Virus record (IMG/VR): IMGVR_UViG_3300023215_001378
Span: 1 to 35,454 of that record
Source of the DNA: a virus
Length of the DNA stretch: 35,454 bases
Strand: one strand, 5' to 3'
The notes under the pieces are model-generated. The model had not been told where the DNA came from and made no database searches. It saw only the letters and a list, made by a program, of their open reading frames with translations. Position 1 is the stretch's first letter. Every line of letters starts with the position of its first letter. Positions 1 to 6,937 of the stretch are shown piece after piece. Both the position numbers and the translations under genes were made by a program.

Positions 1-148
1 GATTGCTATTGAGTTTCATACCAATGGCGGTGGCCCTGGTGCTACCGGTGTTGAAACGTTATCCCGTGCTCATAACAAGCCGCTAGGGGCTGAGCTGTGC
101 CGTGTGACGGCTGACTTGCTGGGCATTCCTAACCGTGGCGCTGAGCCT
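1..148. repeat. Inverted repeat copy A (partner 1251-1398)
   Basis: Bases 1-148 are the reverse complement of 1251-1398, with two mismatches at 136 and 143, both near the inner end. Position n pairs with 1399-n. The partner lies inside the amidase gene. Similarity stops at 149, about 12 bases before the Rz1 stop codon. The copy may be a real inverted duplication flanking the holin-spanin cassette or a chimeric contig end. The two mismatches argue mildly against a simple fold-back artefact. Confidence 0.9.
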
Positions 149-181
149 AGCTGGAAGAACCTAGCGATTTTCACCGGCTGA
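2..181 (+). pseudogene. Amidase fragment (inverted, truncated)
   Basis: This open frame encodes a piece of the same amidase as the 1080-1658 gene, matching its residues 88-136, including the zinc-ligand His in IEFHTNGG. It then diverges to GAEPSWKNLAIFTG and a stop at 179-181. The C-terminal catalytic Glu region is missing, so the fragment cannot be an active enzyme as it stands. The 5' part lies outside the window, so I cannot say whether it had a start. It converges on Rz1 and overlaps its last codons on the opposite strand. Confidence 0.6.
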
Positions 182-442
182 GCCTGGCTTCAGGAACAGC
201 TCGTGGACAGCGGCGCGGTCTGCGTTGGCACGACGGCGAAGTGATTCATAATCGGCAAGCAGCTGAAGTAGATCCCGGTTATGGGAAACGCGGCGCTCTG
301 GTTCATTAAGGGGCGTTACCAGATGGGCCGGTAGCTCGGGGATCATTACCATCGGCACCGTTACCCCCCCGGGGGATGTCGCGCACCCAGTCACTAACAG
401 CAGCAGGCAGAGGCTGACTAGCCCAATCATGTGTCGTCGCAT
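161..442 (-). CDS. Rz1: Rz1-like outer-membrane spanin lipoprotein
   Basis: This 93-residue protein has a lipoprotein signal: a basic start, a leucine-rich hydrophobic stretch and the lipobox LVTGC with the lipidated Cys at residue 20. The mature part is short with several prolines near its start, as in o-spanins. The gene starts inside the Rz frame in another reading frame and runs 145 bases past its end, the partly nested Rz/Rz1 arrangement. In the family, Rz1 in the outer membrane pairs with Rz in the inner membrane and disrupts the outer membrane in the last step of lysis. An in-frame Met at residue 5 is an alternative start. Confidence 0.85.
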   Translation of the reverse strand: MRRHMIGLVSLCLLLLVTGCATSPGGVTVPMVMIPELPAHLVTPLNEPERRVSHNRDLLQLLADYESLRRRANADRAAVHELFLKPGSAGENR

Positions 443-743
443 CGTCTCTCTCCAGTTGCCGCGCCGTGTCGCGCATCATGTCTACTAGCTCAGCGTCACG
501 CTGCAGCTGCTCATCACGTGCCGAGAGCACCGCGCTCAGCGTGTCGATCTGCTCACGCTGCCAGCGCTGGTGCTCCTGCAGGATCGCCACCTGATCGTGG
601 GCTCGAGCCAACCGGCTCTCCGTCACCGAGAGCTGCAACGCATACTCACGCGCCTGCATGCCCGCATAGACCGTGATGCCCAACAGCCCTGCAATCATCC
701 AGCCTGATAAGTTGCCCATGATGCGCTTGATCATTTCAGCCAC
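306..743 (-). CDS. Rz: Rz-like inner-membrane spanin
   Basis: This 145-residue protein has one N-terminal membrane segment (about residues 13-29, around WMIAGLLGITVYAG). A long charged helical region (about 35-100) follows, suited to a periplasmic coiled coil, then a Gly/Pro-rich tail. Its start overlaps the holin stop by 13 bases, so translation is probably coupled, and Rz1 is embedded in its 3' half. Position after amidase and holin, topology and nested Rz1 together give the assignment; sequence similarity among spanins is usually weak. Met4 or Met9 could also be the start. Confidence 0.85.
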   Translation of the reverse strand: MAEMIKRIMGNLSGWMIAGLLGITVYAGMQAREYALQLSVTESRLARAHDQVAILQEHQRWQREQIDTLSAVLSARDEQLQRDAELVDMMRDTARQLERDDATTHDWASQPLPAAVSDWVRDIPRGGNGADGNDPRATGPSGNAP

Positions 744-1054
744 CTGCCAACCAGCTTTTCGTAGAGTTCATCCGCACGGTTACCGAACCACTCCGTGCCT
801 TTGAACGCGATGAAGGCACCGATCGATGCCGCCAACCCACCCGGTAGCCCCAGGTAGTGCAGCACCGGGAACAGTCCGAACGTCAGGCAACCGCACAAGA
901 TGGCCTCCAACCACGACTGCCGCGCCTTGTTGCCCGCGTGCAGGCCACGAATCAGCGCCACGACGAACGCCAAACCACCGGCATAGATCTGCGGCCAAGC
1001 CAGCGCGATATAGGTCAGCAACTGCTGCCAAAGGTTAGGGTCACGTCCCGGCAT
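731..1054 (-). CDS. Lambda S-type holin
   Basis: A 107-residue protein with three hydrophobic segments (about 14-36, 51-69 and 71-86). The pattern GLAFVVALIRG, GLPGGLAASIGAFIAFKGTE, then a charged C-terminus resembles class I holins of the lambda S family. Holins accumulate in the cytoplasmic membrane and open large lesions at a set time. This would release the amidase upstream, which has no export signal. The gene begins 25 bases after the amidase stop and overlaps Rz. The ribosome site is weak (a GAG about 10 bases upstream), which may help keep expression low. No clear dual start is visible. Confidence 0.85.
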   Translation of the reverse strand: MPGRDPNLWQQLLTYIALAWPQIYAGGLAFVVALIRGLHAGNKARQSWLEAILCGCLTFGLFPVLHYLGLPGGLAASIGAFIAFKGTEWFGNRADELYEKLVGRWLK

Positions 1055-1079
1055 GAGAGAGCTCTTTGTCGAATGAATG

Positions 1080-1658
1080 TCACGCCGCCCGCGCCGCGTC
1101 CGCGATCACGCCCGCTACTGCATCCACCAACGCGTTGTACTGCAGCTTGAACTGATACAGGTCGTTCGCGTTAGAAAGGAAAAACAACTCAAAGATGATG
1201 CCGCCGCCATCGCTCACGAACGCCAACCGCTCGTGATAACCAGCGTTCTCAGGCTTAGCGCCCCGGTTAGGAATGCCCAGCAAGTCAGCCGTCACACGGC
1301 ACAGCTCAGCCCCTAGCGGCTTGTTATGAGCACGGGATAACGTTTCAACACCGGTAGCACCAGGGCCACCGCCATTGGTATGAAACTCAATAGCAATCTC
1401 AAACTGCTTAGCGATACGCACTGCCTCGCCTAACGGCAGGTTCTCCCCCGGCTCACCATCCAGCGCATGCTGAATGCCCAAGCACCTCAGCCGCACGCTA
1501 ACGTCATCGCGGAACAACTGAACGATATCCGCTTCCTTGTAGCCATTCGCCACGATGCCCGGCACCGTGCTGCTATGCCCAGCCGATATCATTACCGACC
1601 GGCGCTGGGGTGGCCGCTGCGGCACCGTTTTCACGTGATCAATCCACCGCATGCCCAT
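1080..1658 (-). CDS. Endolysin, N-acetylmuramoyl-L-alanine amidase
   Basis: This is a 192-residue zinc amidase of the Amidase_3 type, cutting the bond between MurNAc and L-alanine in peptidoglycan. The visible ligands and catalytic residues are H28 (ISAGHSS), E42 (GYKEAD), H93 (IEFHTN) and E157 (IIFELFF). The start at 1658 is chosen because GAGGAGGTGG sits just upstream; the open frame extends to 1721 without one. There is no signal peptide or signal-anchor segment, so release should need the holin. A 148-base part of the gene is duplicated in inverted form at the left window edge. Confidence 0.9.
   Translation of the reverse strand: MGMRWIDHVKTVPQRPPQRRSVMISAGHSSTVPGIVANGYKEADIVQLFRDDVSVRLRCLGIQHALDGEPGENLPLGEAVRIAKQFEIAIEFHTNGGGPGATGVETLSRAHNKPLGAELCRVTADLLGIPNRGAKPENAGYHERLAFVSDGGGIIFELFFLSNANDLYQFKLQYNALVDAVAGVIADAARAA
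1251..1398. repeat. Inverted repeat copy B inside amidase
   Basis: This is the partner of bases 1-148 and encodes amidase residues 88-136. The 1102 bases between the copies hold the complete Rz, Rz1 and holin genes and the amidase 3' end. Recombination between the copies would invert this cassette. Confidence 0.9.
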
Positions 1659-1750
1659 CGGCCACCTCCTCAAATAAAAATGCCCCGCACAGCCGAAGCC
1701 ATGCGAGGCACCGCCCACCACGGCGGGAGCACTGGTTGTCTAGCGCCCAA

Positions 1751-1780
1751 CAAAAAGCCCCAGCGGGTAAGCTGGGGCTT
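1751..1780 (-). terminator. Intrinsic terminator upstream of lysis genes
   Basis: A 10-bp perfect stem, AAGCCCCAGC with GCTGGGGCTT, has a 6-base loop and is followed on the minus strand by TTTTTG. It lies between the Q-like gene and the amidase. In lambda the corresponding tR' stops late transcription until Q modifies RNA polymerase, so this is a candidate target of the Q-like protein. No strong late promoter was found in 1781-1918, although TTGACT occurs on the minus strand near 1893-1898. A second imperfect hairpin (GGCATCAA with TTAATGCC) lies near 1836-1858. Confidence 0.85.
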
Positions 1781-1918
1781 CGTGGTGCAGGCGCATCTAC
1801 TAGACAGTAGCTGAATGGTGGGCCATGACTGCGGTGGCATCAAGCCGTTTTTAATGCCAAACGAAAAAACCAATCGCAGCGTTGGGCATGGTTAGTCAAG
1901 CATCGAAACACTTGACGT

Positions 1919-2296
1919 TTAACCACTCTTTTTCTGCTTACTGCGGCTCCGCAGGTGCTCCCTTAGCTCGATGTGTAGCTTGTGAAGGCGGTCGTAGTAC
2001 GTGCGCTCAGCCAGCCCCAGACGTGCCGCTTTCGCGTCGTTGTAGCCGTTCCACAGGTAATGCTCGTGGGCCAGCACCTGAAGCTCATCGCTCAGCCCGT
2101 TGACCGCCTGCTGCACTTCCCAGGCTGCCTCATCCATATCACCAAGGCCCATCAAATCCTTCGAGCCCTTGGACCCGCCTGACGGCATCACGCCCCCAAA
2201 CTCCGCCAAGCGTCCCAGAGGTGAGCATTGACGCATTCCCCGGCCTTTCAGCTGATCGGCCCAGTGGTGCAACAAATCGTCGATCTCTTTCAGCAT
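1919..2296 (-). CDS. Q-like late gene antiterminator
   Basis: A 125-residue basic protein ending in a helix-turn-helix-like region (about 85-115, NDAKAARLGLAERTYYDRL) and a lysine/arginine-rich tail. The AERTYYDRLHK pattern resembles sigma-region-4-like helices in phage antitermination Q proteins. Position supports this: it is the last early gene before a terminator and the lysis cassette, as in lambda. The start at 2296 has CGGAG 7 bases upstream; the frame extends to 2386 but overlaps the previous gene. A Q protein would load onto RNA polymerase near the late promoter and let it pass terminators. Confidence 0.65.
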   Translation of the reverse strand: MLKEIDDLLHHWADQLKGRGMRQCSPLGRLAEFGGVMPSGGSKGSKDLMGLGDMDEAAWEVQQAVNGLSDELQVLAHEHYLWNGYNDAKAARLGLAERTYYDRLHKLHIELREHLRSRSKQKKSG

Positions 2297-2333
2297 TGGT
2301 TTGCTCCGTGGTGGGTCGGTAACAGCCAACAGT

Positions 2334-2681
2334 TTAGGCAGAAGGTGCGCCGCTGAGGTACTGCGCACGAGAGAATAGCGGCTCAATCATGCGCATGAAC
2401 TTCATATACTCGTGCGGATCGTTACGAACCAGAACCGCCCATGGCATCGTGGAAGAAATATCCTCCACCTGGAAGACATACGCATACTCACTGAACAAGC
2501 CCTCACGATCAGCCTGCTCAGCGTTCTCGCTAGGAACCCAAGCGGTGTAGACCATCTCGAGGTCTTCGCTGAGCTGCCATCCCTTTGCCTTGAGAAGATC
2601 ATCCATAGAGCCATAGTAACGGATGAAGTTTTCAAACATTCGCTCGGCCAAGCCATCTTCCAAAAAATGATAAACCTTCAT
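2334..2681 (-). CDS. Unknown 115-residue phage protein
   Basis: I do not recognise this protein. It is acidic and soluble-looking, with no signal peptide or membrane segment, and mixes aromatic and charged residues (FENFIRYYGSMDDLL, then EYAYVFQVEDISS). The start at 2681 is well supported by AGGAG 7 bases upstream. It is the first gene after the putative origin and lies 37 bases before the Q-like gene, so it probably shares the early transcript. Confidence 0.75.
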   Translation of the reverse strand: MKVYHFLEDGLAERMFENFIRYYGSMDDLLKAKGWQLSEDLEMVYTAWVPSENAEQADREGLFSEYAYVFQVEDISSTMPWAVLVRNDPHEYMKFMRMIEPLFSRAQYLSGAPSA

Positions 2682-2709
2682 GCTGTTCTCCTTTTGGTGG
2701 TCGCTTCTA

Positions 2710-3004
2710 ACCCTAGATCAATTCACCCCAACCCTAGACACACCGTAGACACTTAAAACTTTAATACTTACATAGCTTTATAAATAACTGTCTAGGGTGT
2801 CTAGGGTGTCTAGGGGTCTGCCTATATAGGGAATCTTGAAAAGGTCGTGTGGATAACTACCTAGTAACAGCGTGCGCGCACCCGCGCGCGCGTATGAAAC
2901 CCTAGACACCCTAGACAGCTACGCATAACCCATTGTTTAAGATTGGTTTTCATTGTCTACCCTTGGCATAGAACAGCCTAGACATAGCCTAGTCACCCTA
3001 GACA
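2710..3004. other. Putative iteron-type replication origin
   Basis: This 323-base gap (2682-3004) is densely structured. The unit ACCCTAGACA occurs exactly at 2731-2740, 2899-2908, 2908-2917 and 2995-3004. Near copies lie at 2710-2717, 2742-2751, 2976-2984 and 2987-2995. The inverse unit TGTCTAGGG is tandemly repeated with a 9-base period at 2789-2816, and a weaker inverse copy is at 2954-2962. Between the clusters lie an AT-rich stretch (2751-2790), the exact DnaA box TGTGGATAA (2848-2856) and an alternating CG tract (2871-2892). It directly follows the primase and helicase genes, so an origin is the best reading. The binding protein is unknown. Confidence 0.75.
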
Positions 3005-4723
3005 TTAATCATCGAGCGGTGAGCCGCCATACGGCTTGACCCAACCCTGGCACTTATCCCAGCTCGCAGGGTTCCAGCCCGCTTCTAATGCCTGGTCCCT
3101 AAACGCCTTGACCAAGGCACCCAGCTTTTTACCATCGCTCAGGTCTACCCCATCAGGTGGGTTCGGGAGGAAGAAGATAGAGCGCTTTCGGGCGTTATCC
3201 ATGTCATACCACCAGAGCTGCTTATCCGTCTTGAGCACCTGCGTACTGATAAACAAAGAGAACTTCGTTTCGCTCATGGTGTGCTCGCGGTTCTTACTGC
3301 ACCACTCAAGGTAGAGGTCGTGAACATCCTGCGTCCTAGCCACCGTGAAAGGAACACCTAAGACGCCATCCCGCCATGCCACCAAGAAATTCTCCCAGCT
3401 TGCACGGCTCAGTGCCACCAGCCGCTCACGGGCGGGCGTCTTCGGCGGCCGTGTGCGTTCGTCAAAGTCGCCGGTGTCATAGTTGAGTAGGTAGTGATAA
3501 AACGCCTCGATGCCGCCATTCACCAGCTCGCGGCCTATCGCTTTGCTCGCTTCAGGAGGCAGTGTCTTCTCGGGCCAAATCACCAGCATACGCCGGTCAT
3601 GCTCGCTGATCGGCCACGGCATGATCTCATTGGAGAGAAACGCCGCATTCATGTAGTTGGCCTGTTCCCAGCCGTTCATGAATTTAGCCTCAACGCGCAT
3701 CGTCTTGCCGGTGACCATGTGCTTGATCTTGCCGACCTGGTTATAGCGCTGGTCGCGGCTCACGACCTCCTCGAACACACCGTAAAGCTTACTCTCCTGC
3801 CACTGGTTCCAGTTCATCTCCAGCTGAGCCTGCCCCACCGTGGCCGAATAGATGCCGTAGATCGCCCCCATGATATCCGACAACAGCAACGACTTGCCCG
3901 ACCCTTCGATCGTCGAGTGAGCCAGCACCGCAGTATCTAGCTTGGCGCCTAAGTTCTGCAGCGGGTAAGCCAGCCAGCACGTCAGCCAGTGCGTCGCGTC
4001 TGGATCGTTGCTACATAGCCACTGAATCAGGTAATGAATCGACTTGCATCGCTCGGGCGCATCGACCGGCTCCAGTGGCAGCCCCTCAAACGTGTTGATA
4101 TGCTCGCCTGGGCTCTGCGTCATGCCCGGGTCGAAGATCAAGCAGTCATGGGGAATTTGCCGACGCTCTGGCGAATTGATCCAAAGCGACCACGCATCCC
4201 CCAACGCCAACTGCACCGCCCTGGCGGGCAAGCGCTGCTTTAGCTGGCGGTCCCATATCTCTTGGGTACCGTCCAAATAAACGTAACGCTCAGTCGGCGG
4301 CATGCCCATTTTGCCGCGGCTCGCCTTTTGCTTACCCGCCAGCTTCGCCTCTGCCACCTGCATGCGCGCCTGGTCCGGGTCGATCAGCTTCTTATCCTGA
4401 CGTTCCACCCACTCTTTAGCTAACGACTTAGAGGTCAACGCCTCAAACGCACCCCACTTGATCAACCGCCGTCGCACCAGGTCATATACCTGCTTCTCAC
4501 CTTCCAGCAGCGCAAAGCGTCGATGAACGCTTTCGCTATTCCATTCTGGCGCCTCCCCCACTCCCCCCGAAGGTGCAGCAGCGGCCACCGGTGCCGGGGG
4601 CTGCCATTCAGAGGGGGCCGGGGGGAGTTCTGCATCATTCGCCGCGTCGGCTAATTGCGCGCTAATTTGCTCACGCACGGCCGCAAGGCCACGCGCTGCA
4701 TGAAGATCGTTCCAATCCGGCAT
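3005..4723 (-). CDS. SF3-type replicative helicase / primase-helicase
   Basis: This 572-residue protein has a Pro/Ala-rich linker (about 34-60), then a C-terminal ATPase. The Walker A-like loop is IEGSGKS (272-278), Walker B-like LYGVFEEV (313-320), a sensor-like FLSNE (362-366) and an arginine-finger candidate in HDRRML (375-380). This order matches superfamily 3 phage primase-helicases (D5-like, DUF5906-like), which unwind DNA at the origin. Its ATG overlaps the stop of the primase in TAATG, so the two are translationally coupled. The gene ends at the last iteron of the putative origin. Confidence 0.85.
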   Translation of the reverse strand: MPDWNDLHAARGLAAVREQISAQLADAANDAELPPAPSEWQPPAPVAAAAPSGGVGEAPEWNSESVHRRFALLEGEKQVYDLVRRRLIKWGAFEALTSKSLAKEWVERQDKKLIDPDQARMQVAEAKLAGKQKASRGKMGMPPTERYVYLDGTQEIWDRQLKQRLPARAVQLALGDAWSLWINSPERRQIPHDCLIFDPGMTQSPGEHINTFEGLPLEPVDAPERCKSIHYLIQWLCSNDPDATHWLTCWLAYPLQNLGAKLDTAVLAHSTIEGSGKSLLLSDIMGAIYGIYSATVGQAQLEMNWNQWQESKLYGVFEEVVSRDQRYNQVGKIKHMVTGKTMRVEAKFMNGWEQANYMNAAFLSNEIMPWPISEHDRRMLVIWPEKTLPPEASKAIGRELVNGGIEAFYHYLLNYDTGDFDERTRPPKTPARERLVALSRASWENFLVAWRDGVLGVPFTVARTQDVHDLYLEWCSKNREHTMSETKFSLFISTQVLKTDKQLWWYDMDNARKRSIFFLPNPPDGVDLSDGKKLGALVKAFRDQALEAGWNPASWDKCQGWVKPYGGSPLDD

Positions 4724-5751
4724 TAGGCCACCTCGCCTAGCTCAGCAAATACGGCACGGCAGCCATATTCAAACGCCAACGCTTCCGCTTTGGTTCTGCC
4801 GGGATTCCCTTCCGTCTCCACGTCATCATCACCGCAGATCACCAACTGCGCTTGCGGGTACAAGTCGCGCAACTGAGGCACCACACGGGCCATGTTGCCC
4901 GCATCCAAAGCTACCGCCACCGGCCACCCCATCGCCTCATGAACGCTGGCCCCGGTGGCATACCCTTCCACCACACCAATAATGCTAGGCGGCTCCTGCC
5001 AAGCAATACGGTGCCAGCAACCACTCTTACGGCCAAACTTTGGAAACAGCTTTGTTCCCTTTCCGTTGATCACTTGCAGCGACCACAGCACACCGCCGCC
5101 ATCGTAAAGCGGCAGCACCACATCACCCACACGAAGCTGAAACAGATGTAAGTGGTCCGGACGAGGCGAAGGCAGCTGGTCAAAGAAATCCTTCACCTCA
5201 CTGCCCGCCCACACGCTGGCCGCTTCTACGTTGGCATCAATGCTCACCAGCACCGCCCGCTTCACGAACAGCACACCATGAGCACCCACGCCTTTGGTTT
5301 CCAGGTACGCTGCTGAACCTTCCGCCGTTAAATGCCTTTCAACTACCTGCTGGCAAGCCCGAGATACCGCCTGTTGCATACGGGCCAACTTCGCCTGATC
5401 GGCTTCTACTTGCGCGGCTGCCTTACGGCGTCGCTCCTCCTGCTCAGCCTTCAAGCGCTTCCGATCTTCCGGCGTCATCGCCTTTCGCTCACGCTGCCAG
5501 CCGTTATCACTCGCCAGCTTGATGATGGTGCCCAATCGCACATGGCCCACCTGCAAGCTACGCCACACGCTTTTGGCATCCGCCGCGTTATAGCTCGCCC
5601 CGCCTTGGCTCCATTCGTCCCAGGCAAACCAACCATCATCGCCATACTCGGTCTTGACGGCGTTGCCGATGCTGACCCACGTATCGCGGTCATCGGCGGG
5701 GATGTGTGTCAACGCTAAGCGCAATTCGTCTATGCTAAGGAGGTCATTCAT
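4723..5751 (-). CDS. Toprim-domain DNA primase with PriCT-2-like N-terminus
   Basis: A 342-residue protein. The N-terminus (about 8-83, IPADDRDTWVSIGNAVK then WRS at 63-65) resembles PriCT-2 domains of phage and plasmid primases. A charged helical linker (90-125) follows. The C-terminus is a Toprim fold with E262 (VVEGYATG), D283 and D308-D310 (CGDDD), which bind metal for primer synthesis. No cysteine zinc-finger is visible. It is directly upstream of the helicase and coupled to it, and follows the early regulators. Confidence 0.85.
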   Translation of the reverse strand: MNDLLSIDELRLALTHIPADDRDTWVSIGNAVKTEYGDDGWFAWDEWSQGGASYNAADAKSVWRSLQVGHVRLGTIIKLASDNGWQRERKAMTPEDRKRLKAEQEERRRKAAAQVEADQAKLARMQQAVSRACQQVVERHLTAEGSAAYLETKGVGAHGVLFVKRAVLVSIDANVEAASVWAGSEVKDFFDQLPSPRPDHLHLFQLRVGDVVLPLYDGGGVLWSLQVINGKGTKLFPKFGRKSGCWHRIAWQEPPSIIGVVEGYATGASVHEAMGWPVAVALDAGNMARVVPQLRDLYPQAQLVICGDDDVETEGNPGRTKAEALAFEYGCRAVFAELGEVA

Positions 5752-5774
5752 ACTTCACCCCCAAAGGCAGAATT

Positions 5775-6035
5775 ATGCAGCTTACACCTACCCATATTGA
5801 AATTTTGAAACGTGCAGTCCCTTTGAAACAGACAGAGATTGATGCAAGCCAAATGGATGCAACATTTGAGGAAGTGATCAAATGCTGCGAAGAGCTTGAA
5901 CAAGAGAGCATGCTTGATTTTGAGGATCCAAGAACTCAGCTTGGTACAAATCGCGAACTTCCTAGCTTTAAAAACACCAATCAAAAAATTTGGATTACTA
6001 TCTATCCCGCTGGCTTGAGAGCAATTGGTAAGTAG
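5775..6035 (+). CDS. Unknown small plus-strand orphan protein
   Basis: I do not recognise this 86-residue protein. It has normal composition, is acidic in the middle (EEVIKCCEELEQES) and ends in IWITIYPAGLRAIGK, with no membrane segment. It is clearly AT-richer than its neighbours and lies on the opposite strand inside the minus-strand early operon, the signature of a recently acquired moron. The ribosome site is weak (AAAGGCAG about 8 bases upstream). The opposite-strand frame here is low-complexity and Cys-rich, and less plausible. No clear promoter was found; expression from the primase side is unlikely. Confidence 0.6.
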   Translation: MQLTPTHIEILKRAVPLKQTEIDASQMDATFEEVIKCCEELEQESMLDFEDPRTQLGTNRELPSFKNTNQKIWITIYPAGLRAIGK

Positions 6036-6046
6036 AGTTAATTGCA

Positions 6047-6247
6047 TCACCGCCCCTCCAACACAGACTGACAGGTCACACACAGCTGAACCCCCGGCAG
6101 CGCCTTGCGGCGCGCTGCCGGGATCGGCTCGTCGCACTCCTTACAGATCGCACGGCTAGCCAGTTCACTCGGGCGGTGCTCGCGGGCCTTCAACGCCTGC
6201 TCAGTACGCCACTCGATGTAGTCGTTGGCGATATCGGCCTTATCCAT
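6047..6247 (-). CDS. DksA/TraR-type C4 zinc-finger protein
   Basis: A 66-residue protein with the four-cysteine zinc finger CKEC (C35, C38) and CVTC (C56, C59), plus an N-terminal helix DKADIANDYIEWRTEQAL. This is the short TraR-like form of the DksA family. Members insert into the secondary channel of RNA polymerase and alter promoter choice. The start overlaps the CII-like gene end by 8 bases and has an excellent GGGGAGGTG site. In a phage early operon it could bias host transcription. Confidence 0.85.
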   Translation of the reverse strand: MDKADIANDYIEWRTEQALKAREHRPSELASRAICKECDEPIPAARRKALPGVQLCVTCQSVLEGR

Positions 6248-6749
6248 GGCTCACCTCCCCATCGAACCGCTGGGCGCAGACCAACAACGCCTGCACCGCG
6301 CCAAACAGTTGGCCTTTCAGCTTTTCCAGCTCCGCCTTCTCGTGGTCGTGATACTTGCCATCGCGGCGGTGCTCGCTGATCCGCGTGAGCAGTTCAGACA
6401 CCTGGCTGGAGAGGTTCGCCACCGAGTTCAGCAACTGTTGCTCGCTGCACTCGTCCGTCGCCTCCTGGTACTCGAACCAATGCGCCCCCGGCACCAGGGC
6501 CAGCAGCGAATCCAGAATGCGCGGGTCACGGGTGGCTTCCAGCACGTGCTCGAGGTCATCGATGGTGAGCTTGTGATTCTCGGCGTTGGGGTTCAAGCGA
6601 TGCTGCAGCGTGGTAGCAGGCAGACCGTAGATGGCGGCAATGGCCTTGCCGCCGCCTGGATAGTCGCGCGCTGCGTGGTACAGCGCCAAGCTGAGGGGCA
6701 GGATTTCGCGCTCAGCGCGCTCCTTTGATGTGGGCCAGCGTTTAGACAT
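6240..6749 (-). CDS. Phage regulatory protein, CII family (CP76-like)
   Basis: A 169-residue protein. The N-terminal half (about 10-85) has a helix-turn-helix-like region, GGGKAIAAIYGLPATTLQHRLNP, then LTIDDLEHVLEATRDPRIL. This pattern is typical of the CII-type regulatory family called Phage_CP76. The C-terminal half is helical and charged. The start is supported by GGGAG 7 bases upstream. It is the second gene after the immunity switch, the position of lambda cII, and a TTGC-N6-TTGC motif lies upstream. The family is not homologous to lambda CII by obvious sequence, so the analogy is positional. Confidence 0.8.
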   Translation of the reverse strand: MSKRWPTSKERAEREILPLSLALYHAARDYPGGGKAIAAIYGLPATTLQHRLNPNAENHKLTIDDLEHVLEATRDPRILDSLLALVPGAHWFEYQEATDECSEQQLLNSVANLSSQVSELLTRISEHRRDGKYHDHEKAELEKLKGQLFGAVQALLVCAQRFDGEVSHG

Positions 6750-6820
6750 GGCATTACTCCCGTTTCTATGCCATGCAACCCGCCCGCCAATCGGTTATAT
6801 TGGGGACGTGCTGCATTTCA

Positions 6821-6834
6821 TTGCATTGGTTTGC
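6821..6834 (+). promoter_or_regulatory. CII-box-like motif TTGC-N6-TTGC
   Basis: TTGC at 6821-6824 and TTGC at 6831-6834 are separated by exactly six bases, the lambda CII recognition pattern. They lie between the cro-like and cII-like genes and point toward the repressor gene, the geometry of lambda PRE. No good -10 hexamer follows at the lambda spacing (GGCCTG at 6848-6853). The link to the CII-family protein is therefore inference. Confidence 0.35.
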
Positions 6835-6839
6835 GCACA

Positions 6840-6876
6840 GCAGAGCGGGCCTGTGGTGGGCATTCAACCGCTCTGC
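6840..6876. repeat. Inverted repeat in cro-cII gap
   Basis: GCAGAGCGG (6840-6848) and CCGCTCTGC (6868-6876) form a perfect 9-bp inverted repeat with a 19-base loop. An 11-base direct repeat, CCTGTGGTGGG, occurs at 6850-6860 and 6896-6906. A further hairpin (AAGCCGC with GCGGCTT) overlaps the end of the cro-like gene. This gap (6750-6937) holds no credible gene. Confidence 0.6.
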
Positions 6877-6937
6877 ACTTCGCCGGGGGAGTAAACCTGT
6901 GGTGGGAAGACCTCCCCTGGCACCTCCAAGCCGCTGG

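Noticed and set aside
2789-2816. A CRISPR array formed by the tandem TGTCTAGGG units
   Set aside because: The units are 9 bases, directly abutting and without spacers. They are iterons, not CRISPR repeats.
3494-3940. A plus-strand gene of 148 codons
   Set aside because: It lies fully within the helicase gene, whose motifs are intact, and has shadow-type composition.
4723-5751. A zinc-finger primase
   Set aside because: The Toprim residues are clear, but the cysteines are scattered and no CxxC pairs exist.
5748-6137. A minus-strand 129-codon gene opposite the orphan gene
   Set aside because: Its product is Cys-rich and low-complexity with no ribosome site and overlaps the zinc-finger gene. 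The plus-strand product looks like a normal protein.
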